This document shows positions 34,086-43,166 of a stretch of 64,000 nucleotides of DNA, in pieces. Location of the stretch: contig CAUEYX010000001.1 in assembly GCA_959022495.1 (NCBI GenBank), forward strand, positions 192,616 through 256,615. The letters run 5' to 3'. The position numbers and the translations under genes were made by a program. The number at the start of each line of letters is the position of its first letter. Position 1 is the stretch's first letter. Under the pieces are notes generated by a model. The model had not been told where the DNA came from, did no database searches, and saw only the letters and a program-made list of their open reading frames with translations. This DNA is from an uncultured Lachnospiraceae bacterium (lineage in GTDB: Bacteria > Bacillota > Clostridia > Lachnospirales > Lachnospiraceae).

Positions 34086-35666
34086 ATGAAAAAGTATAGA
34101 AAACACGGTGCCGCGGTTATATTATCGCTGCTTATGGTTCTGATTCCGCCATGCGCGGTGCAGGCGGATGAAATGTCGGACCTGGAGGCGGCGATACAGG
34201 CATCCTATAACACGATCCCTGAGACGAACAATATCCGGGGATGGCCGCAGGGCCCGCTGGTGTATGGAAACTCTGCGATTGTTATGGATATGAACAGCGG
34301 CGCGGTGCTCTATGGAAAGAAGGTGCATGAGAGGCATTACCCGGCGAGCATTACGAAGCTTATGACAGCGCTGACAGCACTAGAAAATTCCAAGCTGGAC
34401 GATGAGGTGTACTTCTCACAGGACAGTGTTTCTTTCCTGGAATATGGAGACGCCAGTATCGGGATGACTCCGGGTGAGATTCTGAGCATGAATGACGCTT
34501 TGTACGGTATGCTTCTTGCCTCGGCAAATGAAGTTTCTTACGCGATTGCGGAGAATGTGGGCACTCTCATGGGCGGAGGATATGATACCTTCATACAGGA
34601 GATGAATCAGCGCTCCGCAGAGCTGGGATGCACGGGTTCTCACTGGGTGAATGCCAACGGGCTGCACAGTGAGGATCATTATACGACCGCCCATGATATG
34701 GCGCTGATTTCATCCGCTGTTTACCAGTTCGAGGCGTTCCGTACTGTGACCCAGACGCTGAATTACACCATAGGGGCAACGAACCTTGTGGGTGAGACCC
34801 GGACATTTCAGCAGAATCACAAAATGCTTTGGGAAGGCGGCTATTATTACTATGATTACTGTACCGGGGGAAAGACCGGCTACACGGATCAGTCCAGGAC
34901 AACGCTGGTCACCATGGCGGATAATGGGAATCTTCAGCTTGTGGCAGTTGTGCTTCAGGATGACGGGGATGTATATGTAGATACAAGGGCAATGTTTGAC
35001 TATGCCTTCGCGAATTTCATGAAAACCCCGCTTCACGATCAGCCAAAAGAAGAGGGAGTTCTCTCATATGTGGATGAGGATGCCTATGTAGTGCTGCCGG
35101 CGGGGATTGATTTTTCTTTACTGGAAAGCGAAATCACGGTTACGGATAAGAAAGAAGCCGCAGGGAAGATCACATATTTCTACGAAGGACAGAATGTGGG
35201 AAGCGCGGATGTCACTTTGACAACAGAGTATGTGAAGGAGAAGACCGGGTATGATATCATCCCGCAGATCGCAGATAAGGGAGACATAACGGCTGATATG
35301 CCTAAAGAAACAGAAGGGCTTTCCCAGCTGACGAAACTCCTGATCGGTGCGGGTGCCGCGATGCTTGTACTGCTGCTTCTGCTCTGGGCTGTTGCCCGGT
35401 ACCGGATTGCAAAGAGAAAAAAACTGCGTATGGCGCGGGCCAGGAGACGGAGGCGGGCCATGCAGATGCGGCATGCCGCTCAGATGAGGCAGGCCGGGCG
35501 TATGGGCCGGTATGATCCCGGGCAGCGCTACCCCGGGCAGTACGCCCGGCAGGCACCGCATTCTTCTTCATACAGGTCCCGCCAGTATTCTGAACGGTCA
35601 GGCCGTTCCAGCCGGCAGACGACGCGGTCTGCGTATCGCCGTTACCAAAGAGACGACTGGCAGTGA
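34086..35666 (+). CDS. dacF: D-alanyl-D-alanine carboxypeptidase (peptidase S11)
   Basis: 526 residues with a signal peptide (MKKYRKHGAAVILSLLMVLI...VQA). The penicillin-binding motifs are SITK (Ser 88, Lys 91), SAN (about 150) and KTG in GGKTGYT (about 257). A beta-sandwich follows, then a C-terminal membrane helix (LLIGAGAAMLVLLLLLWAVA) and a very Arg-rich cytoplasmic tail of about 85 residues. The protein is thus anchored by a true transmembrane helix rather than the amphipathic helix of PBP5. It trims peptidoglycan stem peptides; dacF-type enzymes often act in spore wall. GGAGG precedes the ATG at 34086. Confidence 0.9.
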   Translation: MKKYRKHGAAVILSLLMVLIPPCAVQADEMSDLEAAIQASYNTIPETNNIRGWPQGPLVYGNSAIVMDMNSGAVLYGKKVHERHYPASITKLMTALTALENSKLDDEVYFSQDSVSFLEYGDASIGMTPGEILSMNDALYGMLLASANEVSYAIAENVGTLMGGGYDTFIQEMNQRSAELGCTGSHWVNANGLHSEDHYTTAHDMALISSAVYQFEAFRTVTQTLNYTIGATNLVGETRTFQQNHKMLWEGGYYYYDYCTGGKTGYTDQSRTTLVTMADNGNLQLVAVVLQDDGDVYVDTRAMFDYAFANFMKTPLHDQPKEEGVLSYVDEDAYVVLPAGIDFSLLESEITVTDKKEAAGKITYFYEGQNVGSADVTLTTEYVKEKTGYDIIPQIADKGDITADMPKETEGLSQLTKLLIGAGAAMLVLLLLLWAVARYRIAKRKKLRMARARRRRRAMQMRHAAQMRQAGRMGRYDPGQRYPGQYARQAPHSSSYRSRQYSERSGRSSRQTTRSAYRRYQRDDWQ

Positions 35667-35682
35667 GAGTCTGCCTGAACTG

Positions 35683-36678
35683 TCAGCTGTACTGCCTGCG
35701 GTAATCCGTGGGCAGTATTTTCATAATATCTTTAAAAGCGGCGGAGAATTTGCTCTGGCTTTCGTATCCCACATCCGAGGCGATGGAAGAAATGCTTTTT
35801 TCTGTACTTCTCAATAATTCTGCGGCCCGCATGATGCGGTACTGTTTCATGTAGGAAGCGACAGGCATCCCATAGACGGATTTAAATACATGCTTAAGGG
35901 CAGACGTATTGATCAGGTATCGGCGTGAGAGCTCTTCGATCGTATAACGCCTCCTGAGATCCGCGGTCATTACATCATGGATCTGGCGTATGGTGTCCGC
36001 CTGTTCAGAGTGAAAGGAGTCAAATACGGTGTTTTCCGCCGGTCCGGTCATGCTTAAGAAGAGCAGGAGCTCCTGGCATTTCAGCTTGAGATAGGGGCGC
36101 TTCATTTTTTCCGGAAGTGCGTATACTTCTGAGAAAATGTGTTCGATCCGCGGGCTTGCGGGCAGCGCGGCAGTCTCCCGTGTACCGCAGAATGTATGGC
36201 ACAATGTGCAGACATCCAGTTGGGCGTCCTCCAGCAATTCCGGCAGGACATTGTCGAGGACAGAAAGGTCCAGGGAGACGGTCAGCCCTTCATAATAGCC
36301 AAGGGGCAGGGTGATTTCCGAGTCCGCGCATTTATCTGTGGCGTGGAAAGAAAGGTCTCCGCTTCCGAAATACAGGCTCAGCCCTTCCTTCATCTTCCAT
36401 CCGATGCGGCCGCGGCAGCAGTGGTCAATGGAAAGGACGCAGTCTTTGTGACTGTGGTGGAGGTGGAACTGATCTCCGAGAAAATAATTGTAGGAAAGTT
36501 CGATCCCGCGGTAGAGCTCGTAAGTCTCGATTTTGAGCCGTGCGTCTTCCGGGAGAAGGCTGTCAGCAAACCGGCTGATACGGCCTGTTCCGGAGAGGGG
36601 ATGGCGGATCATTATACATTTTCCAGGCGGTACGTCACGCAGATGGCAGCGGATCTCCTGGACCGGATTTTTTTCCAT
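35683..36678 (-). CDS. AraC-family regulator (PchR-like type)
   Basis: About 331 residues. The C-terminal AraC double helix-turn-helix is complete (YTIEELSRRYLINTSALKHVFKSVYGMPVASYMKQYRIMRAAELL and SISSIASDVGYESQSKFSAAFKDIMKILPTDYRRQYS). The N-terminal half lacks a clear cupin and resembles PchR-like iron or lantibiotic regulators (GDLSFHATDKCADSEITLPLGYYEGLTVSLDLSVLDNVLPELL). ATG 36678 has GGAGG 8 bases upstream. A near-perfect palindrome (TGAATCGATTTCA, 36703-36715) lies in its leader and resembles the sucrose operator. It faces the dac gene tail to tail with 16 bases between. Confidence 0.87.
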   Translation of the reverse strand: MEKNPVQEIRCHLRDVPPGKCIMIRHPLSGTGRISRFADSLLPEDARLKIETYELYRGIELSYNYFLGDQFHLHHSHKDCVLSIDHCCRGRIGWKMKEGLSLYFGSGDLSFHATDKCADSEITLPLGYYEGLTVSLDLSVLDNVLPELLEDAQLDVCTLCHTFCGTRETAALPASPRIEHIFSEVYALPEKMKRPYLKLKCQELLLFLSMTGPAENTVFDSFHSEQADTIRQIHDVMTADLRRRYTIEELSRRYLINTSALKHVFKSVYGMPVASYMKQYRIMRAAELLRSTEKSISSIASDVGYESQSKFSAAFKDIMKILPTDYRRQYS

Positions 36679-36754
36679 AAAGAAAACCTCCATATTATGT
36701 TATGAATCGATTTCACTTCTGCTGGGAAATTAACGCAATTGGTGCCCCGATGAT

Positions 36755-37126
36755 TCAGGCGCGCTGCTGGGGACAGGTGATCCGCCCCAGCTTTTCAATG
36801 GTATGGTGCAGCACCTGCGCCAGCTCCGTATCTGCCGTGCGGTAGTACATTTCTTTGCCCTCCCGCCTGCTTACGATGAGTCCGCTGCTTTTTAAAAGGC
36901 GCAGATGATGGGATACAGCGGGGCTTGTCATGTTGACAATGGAGGCGATATTAAGCACGCACTCTTCACAGTGGCACAGAAGCCAGAAGATGCGCAGGCG
37001 GCTGGGATCGCCGAGCTGTTTCATTGCTTCGGATACACTGGCGATCTCGTCCTGACCGGGCAGATGCTTCATGATTTGTTCTTCATTGTTATGTCCGTGG
37101 TCATGTGGTAATTCTTTTCTTTCCAT
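36755..37126 (-). CDS. ArsR-family metal-sensing repressor
   Basis: The 123-residue protein has an N-terminal His-rich stretch (ELPHDHGHNNEEQ) and a winged helix (MKQLGDPSRLRIFWLLCHCEECVLNIASIVNMTSPAVSHHLRLLKSSGLIVSRREGKEMYYRT). The CHCEEC cluster in the position of the alpha-3 helix fits the CadC/SmtB ELCVCD-type metal site. The start at 37126 has AAAGGAGGG upstream. It is divergent from the HMA protein and zinc/cadmium ATPase genes, which carry ArsR-like palindromes in front, so it very likely represses them until Zn or Cd binds. Confidence 0.9.
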   Translation of the reverse strand: MERKELPHDHGHNNEEQIMKHLPGQDEIASVSEAMKQLGDPSRLRIFWLLCHCEECVLNIASIVNMTSPAVSHHLRLLKSSGLIVSRREGKEMYYRTADTELAQVLHHTIEKLGRITCPQQRA

Positions 37127-37263
37127 TGAGAACCCTCCTTTGAGTATCATGTATTGTTCTTTTTGGATGAATTGCTCCAAATGGGAGTATTTTTCGCCCA
37201 AACGGAAATAGGAATGGATCATGTATTGACTTATTATACAATCTGAATTACATTATAGTCAAC

Positions 37264-37283
37264 AATTAAATAATTGTTTAATT
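37264..37283. promoter_or_regulatory. ArsR-type operator upstream of the HMA gene
   Basis: AATTAAA-taattg-TTTAATT is an inverted repeat in the divergent region between the ArsR gene and the HMA gene, as expected for autoregulated metal repressors. Confidence 0.55.
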
Positions 37284-37333
37284 AAAAACGATAGAGAGCC
37301 GGATACCGGCAGAAAAATAAGGAGAGAGCAGAT

Positions 37334-37552
37334 ATGAAGAAAACTTATAAAATTGATGTTGACTGTGCGAACTGTGCTAATAAAATGGAAGATGCCGCAA
37401 AAAATACGGCAGGTGTTAAAAATGCAGTTGTAAATTTTATGACATTAAAGATGAGTGTAGAGTTTGAGGAGGGGCAGGATGCGAAGGAAGTTATGCAGGA
37501 AGTGCGCAGAAACTGCAAGAAAGTGGAAGATGACTGCGAGATTTTCCTGTAA
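37334..37552 (+). CDS. Small HMA-domain metal-binding protein (CopZ-like)
   Basis: 72 residues: MKKTYKIDVDCANCANKMEDAAKNTAGVKNAVVNFMTLKMSVEF is a free-standing heavy-metal-associated domain with the CxxC metal site in CANCAN. The following ATPase lacks the usual N-terminal HMA domain, so this protein may deliver metal to it or act as its detached domain. AGGAGAG precedes the ATG. Confidence 0.88.
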   Translation: MKKTYKIDVDCANCANKMEDAAKNTAGVKNAVVNFMTLKMSVEFEEGQDAKEVMQEVRRNCKKVEDDCEIFL

Positions 37553-37570
37553 GCAGTTTTCGCGGAAATC

Positions 37571-37594
37571 GAGAGCTTTGAGAAGCTCTCTTTC
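37571..37594 (+). terminator. Hairpin after the HMA gene
   Basis: GAGAGCTT and AAGCTCTC form a stem followed by TTTC. It is a weak terminator that may set the HMA:ATPase ratio. Confidence 0.5.
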
Positions 37595-37601
37595 TGCTGA
37601 A

Positions 37602-37629
37602 AAATGATTTAATTATTATTTAATCATTT
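37602..37629. promoter_or_regulatory. Second ArsR-type operator, upstream of the ATPase
   Basis: AAATGATT and AATCATTT form an inverted repeat around an AT-only centre, 20 bases before the ATPase start. It suggests that the ATPase has its own metal-controlled promoter. Confidence 0.55.
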
Positions 37630-37648
37630 AAAGAAAAGAGGGAATGAT

Positions 37649-39532
37649 ATGAGCAAGAAGCAGAAAAAGATGCTGACTAGGATTATTACCGCGGCGGCGC
37701 TTATGATCGTGCTCCATTTTATACCGGTCCGGGGATATGCGCGGTTTGTGCTTTATCTGGTGCCTTATCTGGTTATCGGATATGATATCCTCATAAAAGC
37801 ATTTAAGGGAATCAAGAACCGGCAGCCTTTTGACGAGAGTCTGCTGATGGCAGCAGCCACCATCGGGGCGATTGCCATTGCCCTGGCGGAGAGCGGAGAT
37901 TACACAGAAGCGATTGCGGTTATGCTGTTTTACCAGGTAGGCGAATGGTTCCAGAGCTATGCGGTCGGAAAAAGCCGCCGGAATATCAGTGAACTTATGG
38001 ACATTCGTCCGGATTACGCGAATATCGAGCGAGACGGTAAGCTGGAACAGACAGATCCGGACGAGGTGGAGATCGGTTCTGTAATTATCGTACAGCCCGG
38101 GGAGAAAGTACCCATTGACGGTGTGATCCTGGAGGGAGAGACCACACTGAATACAAGCGCTCTGACAGGAGAGAGCCTTCCGCGGGAAGCGGGCGCTGGG
38201 GATGAGGTCTTAAGCGGCTGTATTAACATGACCGGCGTTCTTAAGATCCGGACTACGAAAGAGTTCGGGGAATCCACGGTGTCAAAGATCCTGGACCTGG
38301 TTGAAAATGCAAGTTCCAGAAAATCAAAGTCTGAGGAATTTATTACAAAATTTGCGCGCATTTATACACCAGCGGTTGTATACAGTGCCATTGCCCTCGC
38401 GATCCTGCCGCCTCTGGTACGCATGGCGGGGATGGGACTGTCTCCGGACTGGGAGACATGGATTTACCGGGCACTTACCTTCCTTGTGATCAGCTGTCCA
38501 TGCGCCCTTGTGATCAGCATTCCGTTAAGCTTCTTTGCCGGAATCGGTGGAGCCAGCAACGCGGGTGTGCTTGTAAAGGGATCAAATTATCTTGAGACGC
38601 TGTCCCAGACAAAGTACGTGGTCTTTGATAAAACCGGCACCATGACCCAGGGTGTGTTCGAAGTCAACGGAATCCACCACAATCAGATGGAGGATGAAAA
38701 GCTGCTGGAATATGCTGCCCTTGCTGAGAGCGCGTCTTCCCATCCGATCAGCAGGAGCCTTCAGCGCGCGTACGGAAAGGACCTTGACCGCTCCAGGGTG
38801 ACTGACATCCGGGAGATCAGCGGAAACGGCGTGACAGCGAAAGTTGACGGGATTACCGTGGCAGCAGGCAATGCCAAGCTTATGAAACGCCTGGGAATTC
38901 CGCATATAGACTGTCACAGTATTGGAACGATCATCCACATGGCTGTGGACGGGAAGTATGCCGGGCATATCGTGATATCGGATATTGTGAAGCCGCACGC
39001 CGAAGAAGCAGTGGCAGCGCTCAAGGCAGCAGGTGTGGAGAAGACAGTTATGCTCACAGGCGATTCCCGCAAGGTGGGGGAACAGGTTGCTTCCTCTCTG
39101 GGCATTGACCAAGTCTACAGTGAGCTTCTGCCGGCGGATAAAGTGACAAAAGTGGAGGAGCTTCTTACACAGAAGCCGGCAAAGGCCAGGCTTGCCTTCG
39201 TGGGAGACGGCATCAATGACGCGCCGGTCCTCTCCCGGGCGGACATCGGTATTGCCATGGGCGCTATGGGCTCAGACGCCGCCATAGAAGCCGCGGATAT
39301 CGTCCTCATGGATGATGACCCGCTGAAGATCGCCAAGGCGATCAAGATCTCAAGAAAATGCCTGCGCATCGTATATGAAAATATCTGGTTCGCCATCGGC
39401 ATAAAGATCATATGTCTAGTTCTCGGAGCAGTGGGAATCGCCAACATGTGGCTTGCGATCTTCGCGGATGTAGGAGTCATGATCATAGCAGTGCTCAACG
39501 CGATCCGGGCACTGTTTGTGAAAAAACTGTGA
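37649..39532 (+). CDS. cadA: Zn/Cd/Co-exporting P1B-type ATPase
   Basis: The 627-residue ATPase starts directly with membrane helices and has no HMA domain. It has the TGES actuator loop (about 178), the metal-path CPC motif in ISCPCALVISIP (about 282), DKTGTMT phosphorylation site (about 326), the HP motif in SSHPISRSL and GDGINDAP near the C-terminus. The CPC motif and the ArsR neighbour point to Zn/Cd export rather than copper, although CPC alone does not exclude copper. GAGGG lies 8 bases before the ATG. Confidence 0.9.
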   Translation: MSKKQKKMLTRIITAAALMIVLHFIPVRGYARFVLYLVPYLVIGYDILIKAFKGIKNRQPFDESLLMAAATIGAIAIALAESGDYTEAIAVMLFYQVGEWFQSYAVGKSRRNISELMDIRPDYANIERDGKLEQTDPDEVEIGSVIIVQPGEKVPIDGVILEGETTLNTSALTGESLPREAGAGDEVLSGCINMTGVLKIRTTKEFGESTVSKILDLVENASSRKSKSEEFITKFARIYTPAVVYSAIALAILPPLVRMAGMGLSPDWETWIYRALTFLVISCPCALVISIPLSFFAGIGGASNAGVLVKGSNYLETLSQTKYVVFDKTGTMTQGVFEVNGIHHNQMEDEKLLEYAALAESASSHPISRSLQRAYGKDLDRSRVTDIREISGNGVTAKVDGITVAAGNAKLMKRLGIPHIDCHSIGTIIHMAVDGKYAGHIVISDIVKPHAEEAVAALKAAGVEKTVMLTGDSRKVGEQVASSLGIDQVYSELLPADKVTKVEELLTQKPAKARLAFVGDGINDAPVLSRADIGIAMGAMGSDAAIEAADIVLMDDDPLKIAKAIKISRKCLRIVYENIWFAIGIKIICLVLGAVGIANMWLAIFADVGVMIIAVLNAIRALFVKKL

Positions 39533-39600
39533 ACGGGGTCAGGCCCCTTTGAAGAATGTTTTCAGAATATTCTCCTCAAAGGGGCCTGACCCCGTTCACG
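39530..39600. repeat. Long inverted repeat, member of a dispersed family
   Basis: The two arms, each of about 24 bases, begin GTGAACGGGGTCAGGCCCCT and are exact reverse complements around a 21-base AT-rich centre. One arm's core plus part of the centre (GGGGTCAGGCCCCTTTG, then TGTTTTCAG) recurs at 61976-62010, so this is a mobile or REP-like repeat. Here it also works as the end of the ATPase transcript in form. Confidence 0.75.
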
Positions 39601-39637
39601 AATTGTTCACAAATCAATCCCTGATATGAGAAAAACC

Positions 39638-39667
39638 TTGACGATTGGCTGTCCGGGCGCTTATAAT
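39638..39667 (+). promoter_or_regulatory. Promoter of the ileS T-box transcript
   Basis: TTGACG (39638-39643), an 18-base spacer, and TATAAT (39662-39667). The start is expected near 39674. Confidence 0.75.
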
Positions 39668-39673
39668 AGCCAT

Positions 39674-39971
39674 GTGTATAAATGAACAGTGCAAAGGCGA
39701 TAACGGAGACAGTAGATACCTTCCGAACGTCACAGCGAGCCGGGGGCGGTGCAAGCCCGGCACAAGTAGCAGGTTTTTGAACATCACTCCCGAGCCGCAG
39801 CATCTGAAACGAGTGGCAGACGCGCTTTGAGCCGGAGTAAGAGCTGACGCGGGTCCCGCGTTAAGGGACACCATATGCGGAGCAGTGATAAGAGCTCCAA
39901 GTATGTTGTAACAGGTGGTTAAAACGAGAGAGATGGCTTTCGTCCTTTTACAGGACGGAAGCCTTTGTTTT
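39674..39971 (+). ncRNA. T-box leader (isoleucine)
   Basis: The leader has the early GGAGACAGTAGATA motif of stem I, a likely AUC specifier in GAACATCACTCC (39779-39790), the T-box core ACAGGTGGTTAAAACG (39910-39925) with the tRNA-binding TGG, and the terminator GGCTTTCGTCC/GGACGGAAGCC plus T-run at 39935-39971. It senses uncharged tRNA-Ile and lets transcription continue into ileS and probably glgP. Exact stem boundaries were not computed. Confidence 0.85.
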
Positions 39972-40006
39972 AATTCTAAGCGATTATTAAGAAAGGAAAA
40001 TCAGAT

Positions 40007-43000
40007 ATGTACAAGAAAGTATCCACGGATATGAATTTTGTCGGCCGGGAAAAAGAGGTCGAAAAATTCTGGGATGAAAATCACATCTTCGAGAAAAGTA
40101 TGGAAGAGCGAGAAGGATGCCCGGACTATATTTTCTATGATGGGCCTCCCACAGCAAATGGCAAACCGCATATCGGCCATGTGCTGACCCGTGTCATCAA
40201 AGACATGATCCCGAGATACCGCACGATGAAGGGATATATGGTCCCGAGAAAAGCGGGCTGGGATACCCACGGTCTTCCGGTTGAGCTGGAAGTTGAGAAA
40301 GCGCTGGGGCTGGACGGAAAAGAGCAGATCGAAGAATACGGTCTGGAACCGTTTATTGATAAGTGTAAGGAAAGCGTGTGGAAATACAAGGGTATGTGGG
40401 AGGATTTCTCCGGCACAGTAGGATTCTGGGCTGACATGGAGCATCCCTATGTCACCTACCACAACAGCTTTATCGAGTCTGAGTGGTGGGCATTAAAGCA
40501 GATCTGGGAGAAAGACCTGCTCTACAAAGGATTTAAGATCGTGCCCTACTGCCCGCGCTGTGGAACCCCTCTGTCTGCGCAGGAAGTGGCCCAGGGCTAC
40601 AAGGATGTAAAAGAGCGCTCCGCATTTGTAAGATTTAAACTAAAAGACGAGGATGCATATATCCTGGCATGGACCACCACGCCGTGGACCCTGCCTTCGA
40701 ACCTTGCCCTCTGTGTACACCCAAAAGAGGATTACGCAAAGGTAAAAGCGGCGGACGGAAATATCTATTATCTCGCATGCGCGCTTCTGGACACCGTGCT
40801 GGGAAAACTTGCGGAGGAAGGAAAACCGGCGTACGAAGTACTTGAGACTTACAAAGGAACAGAGCTGGAAGGCAGAGAATATGAGCCGCTCTTCCAGTGC
40901 GCGGCTGACGCGGCAGCAAAGCAGAATAAAAAAGCATTCTATGTGGTATGCGACGAGTATGTCACACTGACAGACGGTACAGGAATTGTCCATATCGCGC
41001 CGGCATTCGGCGAAGACGACGCCAACGTGGGAAGAAAGTACGGACTTCCCTTTGTTCAGCTGGTAGATGAAAAAGGAAATATGGCGGAGTCCACACCGTT
41101 TGCGGGATTATTTGTCAAGAAAGCGGACCCGGAAGTATTAAAGGATCTGAACGCCAGAGGACTCCTCTTTGACGCGCCGAAGTTCGAGCACAGCTACCCG
41201 CACTGCTGGAGATGCGACACACCGCTGATCTACTATGCCCGTGAATCCTGGTTTATCAAAATGACGGCAGTCAGGGATGACCTGATCGCGAACAACAACA
41301 CAATCAACTGGATTCCGGAGAGCATCGGAAAAGGGCGTTTCGGCGACTGGATTGAAAATGTTCAGGACTGGGGCATCAGCCGCAACCGCTACTGGGGAAC
41401 ACCGCTCAATATCTGGGAGTGTGAGTGTGGGCATATGCATTCCATCGGAAGCATCGCCGAGCTCAAAGAAATGTCCGATAACTGCCCGGATGACATAGAG
41501 CTTCACCGTCCGTACATCGACGCGGTTACCATCAAGTGCCCGGAGTGCGGCAGAGAGATGCACAGAGTGCCGGAGGTGATCGACTGCTGGTTTGACAGCG
41601 GGTCCATGCCTTTCGCGCAGCACCACTACCCGTTTGAGAATAAAGAACTCTTTGAGAAACAGTTCCCGGCAGACTTTATTTCAGAGGCCGTGGACCAGAC
41701 AAGAGGCTGGTTCTACTCTCTGCTGGCGATCTCCACACTGATCTTTAACAAGGCGCCATATAAGAATGTGATCGTCCTGGGGCATGTTCAGGACGAGAAT
41801 GGCCAGAAGATGAGCAAATCCAAGGGGAACGCTGTTGATCCGTTTGAGGCGCTTGAGAAATACGGCGCGGACGCAATCCGCTGGTACTTCTATGTCAACA
41901 GCGCGCCGTGGCTTCCGAACCGATTCCACGGTAAGGCGGTTGTTGAAGGCCAGAGGAAATTTATGGGCACACTGTGGAACACATATGCGTTCTTTGTGCT
42001 CTACGCGAATATTGATGGTTTTGACGCCACAAAATATACACTGGAATATGAGAAACTGTCCGTAATGGATAAATGGCTCCTCTCCAAAATGAACACCATG
42101 GTTAAGGACGTGGATGAGAGCCTTGGGAACTACCGCATTCCGGAAGCAGCGAGAGCACTCCAGGAATTTGTGGATGATATGAGCAACTGGTATGTAAGAA
42201 GAAGCCGTGAGCGTTTCTGGGCAAAAGGAATGGAGCAGGATAAGATCAATGCCTACATGACGCTGTACACAGCGCTTGTAACCGTTTCCAAAGCCGCGGC
42301 GCCAATGATCCCCTTTATGACAGAGGAGATCTACCAGAACCTTGTCCGGAGCATCGACGCGGAGGCGCCGGAGAGCATCCACCTGTGCCTGTTCCCGGAA
42401 GTCTGCGAGGACCAGATTGACAGAGAATTAGAGGAGAACATGGACCATGTCCTGAAACTGGTCGTTATGGGACGCGCATGCAGAAACGCATCCAATATCA
42501 AGAACCGTCAGCCAATCGGTCAGATGTTCGTAAAAGCACCGTTTGACCTCTCAGAATTCTATCAGGATATCGTGGCAGACGAGCTGAATGTGAAAAATGT
42601 GAAATTCACAGAGGACGTGCGGGACTTTACTTCCTATACATTTAAGCCCCAGTTAAAGACAGTGGGACCTAAGTATGGTAAAATGTTAGGCGGTATCAAA
42701 GCAGCCCTTGATTCTCTGGACGGAAATGCCGCTATGGACGAGGTCAATGAAACCGGAGCCCTGAAGCTTGATGCAAACGGCCAGGAGATTACTCTCTTTA
42801 AGGAGGATCTGCTTATTGATACAGCGCAGATGGAAGGCTATGTATCTGAAAATGACAGCGGCATCACAGTTGTCCTGGATACAAATCTGTCACCGGAGCT
42901 TCTTGAGGAGGGATTTGTGCGCGAAATTATCAGCAAGATCCAGACAATGAGGAAAGAAGCTGATTTTGAGGTCATGGACCGGATCAGGGTGACATACGAC

Positions 43001-43162
43001 GGAACAGAGAAGGCGGAGGAAGTCTTCGAGAAATACGCGGCAGAGATCAGCGCAGAAGTATTGGCTGACGAGGTTGTAAACGCAGAGCCGGCAGGCTTCG
43101 TAAAGGAGTGGAAAATAAATGGTGAAGCAGTTACAATGGGCGTGGAAAAGGAAGGGAAATAA
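40007..43162 (+). CDS. ileS: Isoleucyl-tRNA synthetase
   Basis: The 1051-residue class I synthetase has HIGH in PHIGHVLTR (about 55), the editing domain (about 190-390), KMSKSKGN (about 601), the anticodon-binding domain after about 680 and a C-terminal extension. Two CxxC-type clusters (CPRCGTP and CECGHMHS...CPECGRE) resemble zinc sites. The length of about 1050 fits the long-type IleS associated with mupirocin tolerance in many Firmicutes; this is a family-level remark. It is controlled by the T-box upstream and followed 4 bases later by glgP. Confidence 0.96.
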   Translation: MYKKVSTDMNFVGREKEVEKFWDENHIFEKSMEEREGCPDYIFYDGPPTANGKPHIGHVLTRVIKDMIPRYRTMKGYMVPRKAGWDTHGLPVELEVEKALGLDGKEQIEEYGLEPFIDKCKESVWKYKGMWEDFSGTVGFWADMEHPYVTYHNSFIESEWWALKQIWEKDLLYKGFKIVPYCPRCGTPLSAQEVAQGYKDVKERSAFVRFKLKDEDAYILAWTTTPWTLPSNLALCVHPKEDYAKVKAADGNIYYLACALLDTVLGKLAEEGKPAYEVLETYKGTELEGREYEPLFQCAADAAAKQNKKAFYVVCDEYVTLTDGTGIVHIAPAFGEDDANVGRKYGLPFVQLVDEKGNMAESTPFAGLFVKKADPEVLKDLNARGLLFDAPKFEHSYPHCWRCDTPLIYYARESWFIKMTAVRDDLIANNNTINWIPESIGKGRFGDWIENVQDWGISRNRYWGTPLNIWECECGHMHSIGSIAELKEMSDNCPDDIELHRPYIDAVTIKCPECGREMHRVPEVIDCWFDSGSMPFAQHHYPFENKELFEKQFPADFISEAVDQTRGWFYSLLAISTLIFNKAPYKNVIVLGHVQDENGQKMSKSKGNAVDPFEALEKYGADAIRWYFYVNSAPWLPNRFHGKAVVEGQRKFMGTLWNTYAFFVLYANIDGFDATKYTLEYEKLSVMDKWLLSKMNTMVKDVDESLGNYRIPEAARALQEFVDDMSNWYVRRSRERFWAKGMEQDKINAYMTLYTALVTVSKAAAPMIPFMTEEIYQNLVRSIDAEAPESIHLCLFPEVCEDQIDRELEENMDHVLKLVVMGRACRNASNIKNRQPIGQMFVKAPFDLSEFYQDIVADELNVKNVKFTEDVRDFTSYTFKPQLKTVGPKYGKMLGGIKAALDSLDGNAAMDEVNETGALKLDANGQEITLFKEDLLIDTAQMEGYVSENDSGITVVLDTNLSPELLEEGFVREIISKIQTMRKEADFEVMDRIRVTYDGTEKAEEVFEKYAAEISAEVLADEVVNAEPAGFVKEWKINGEAVTMGVEKEGK

Positions 43163-43166
43163 ATCA

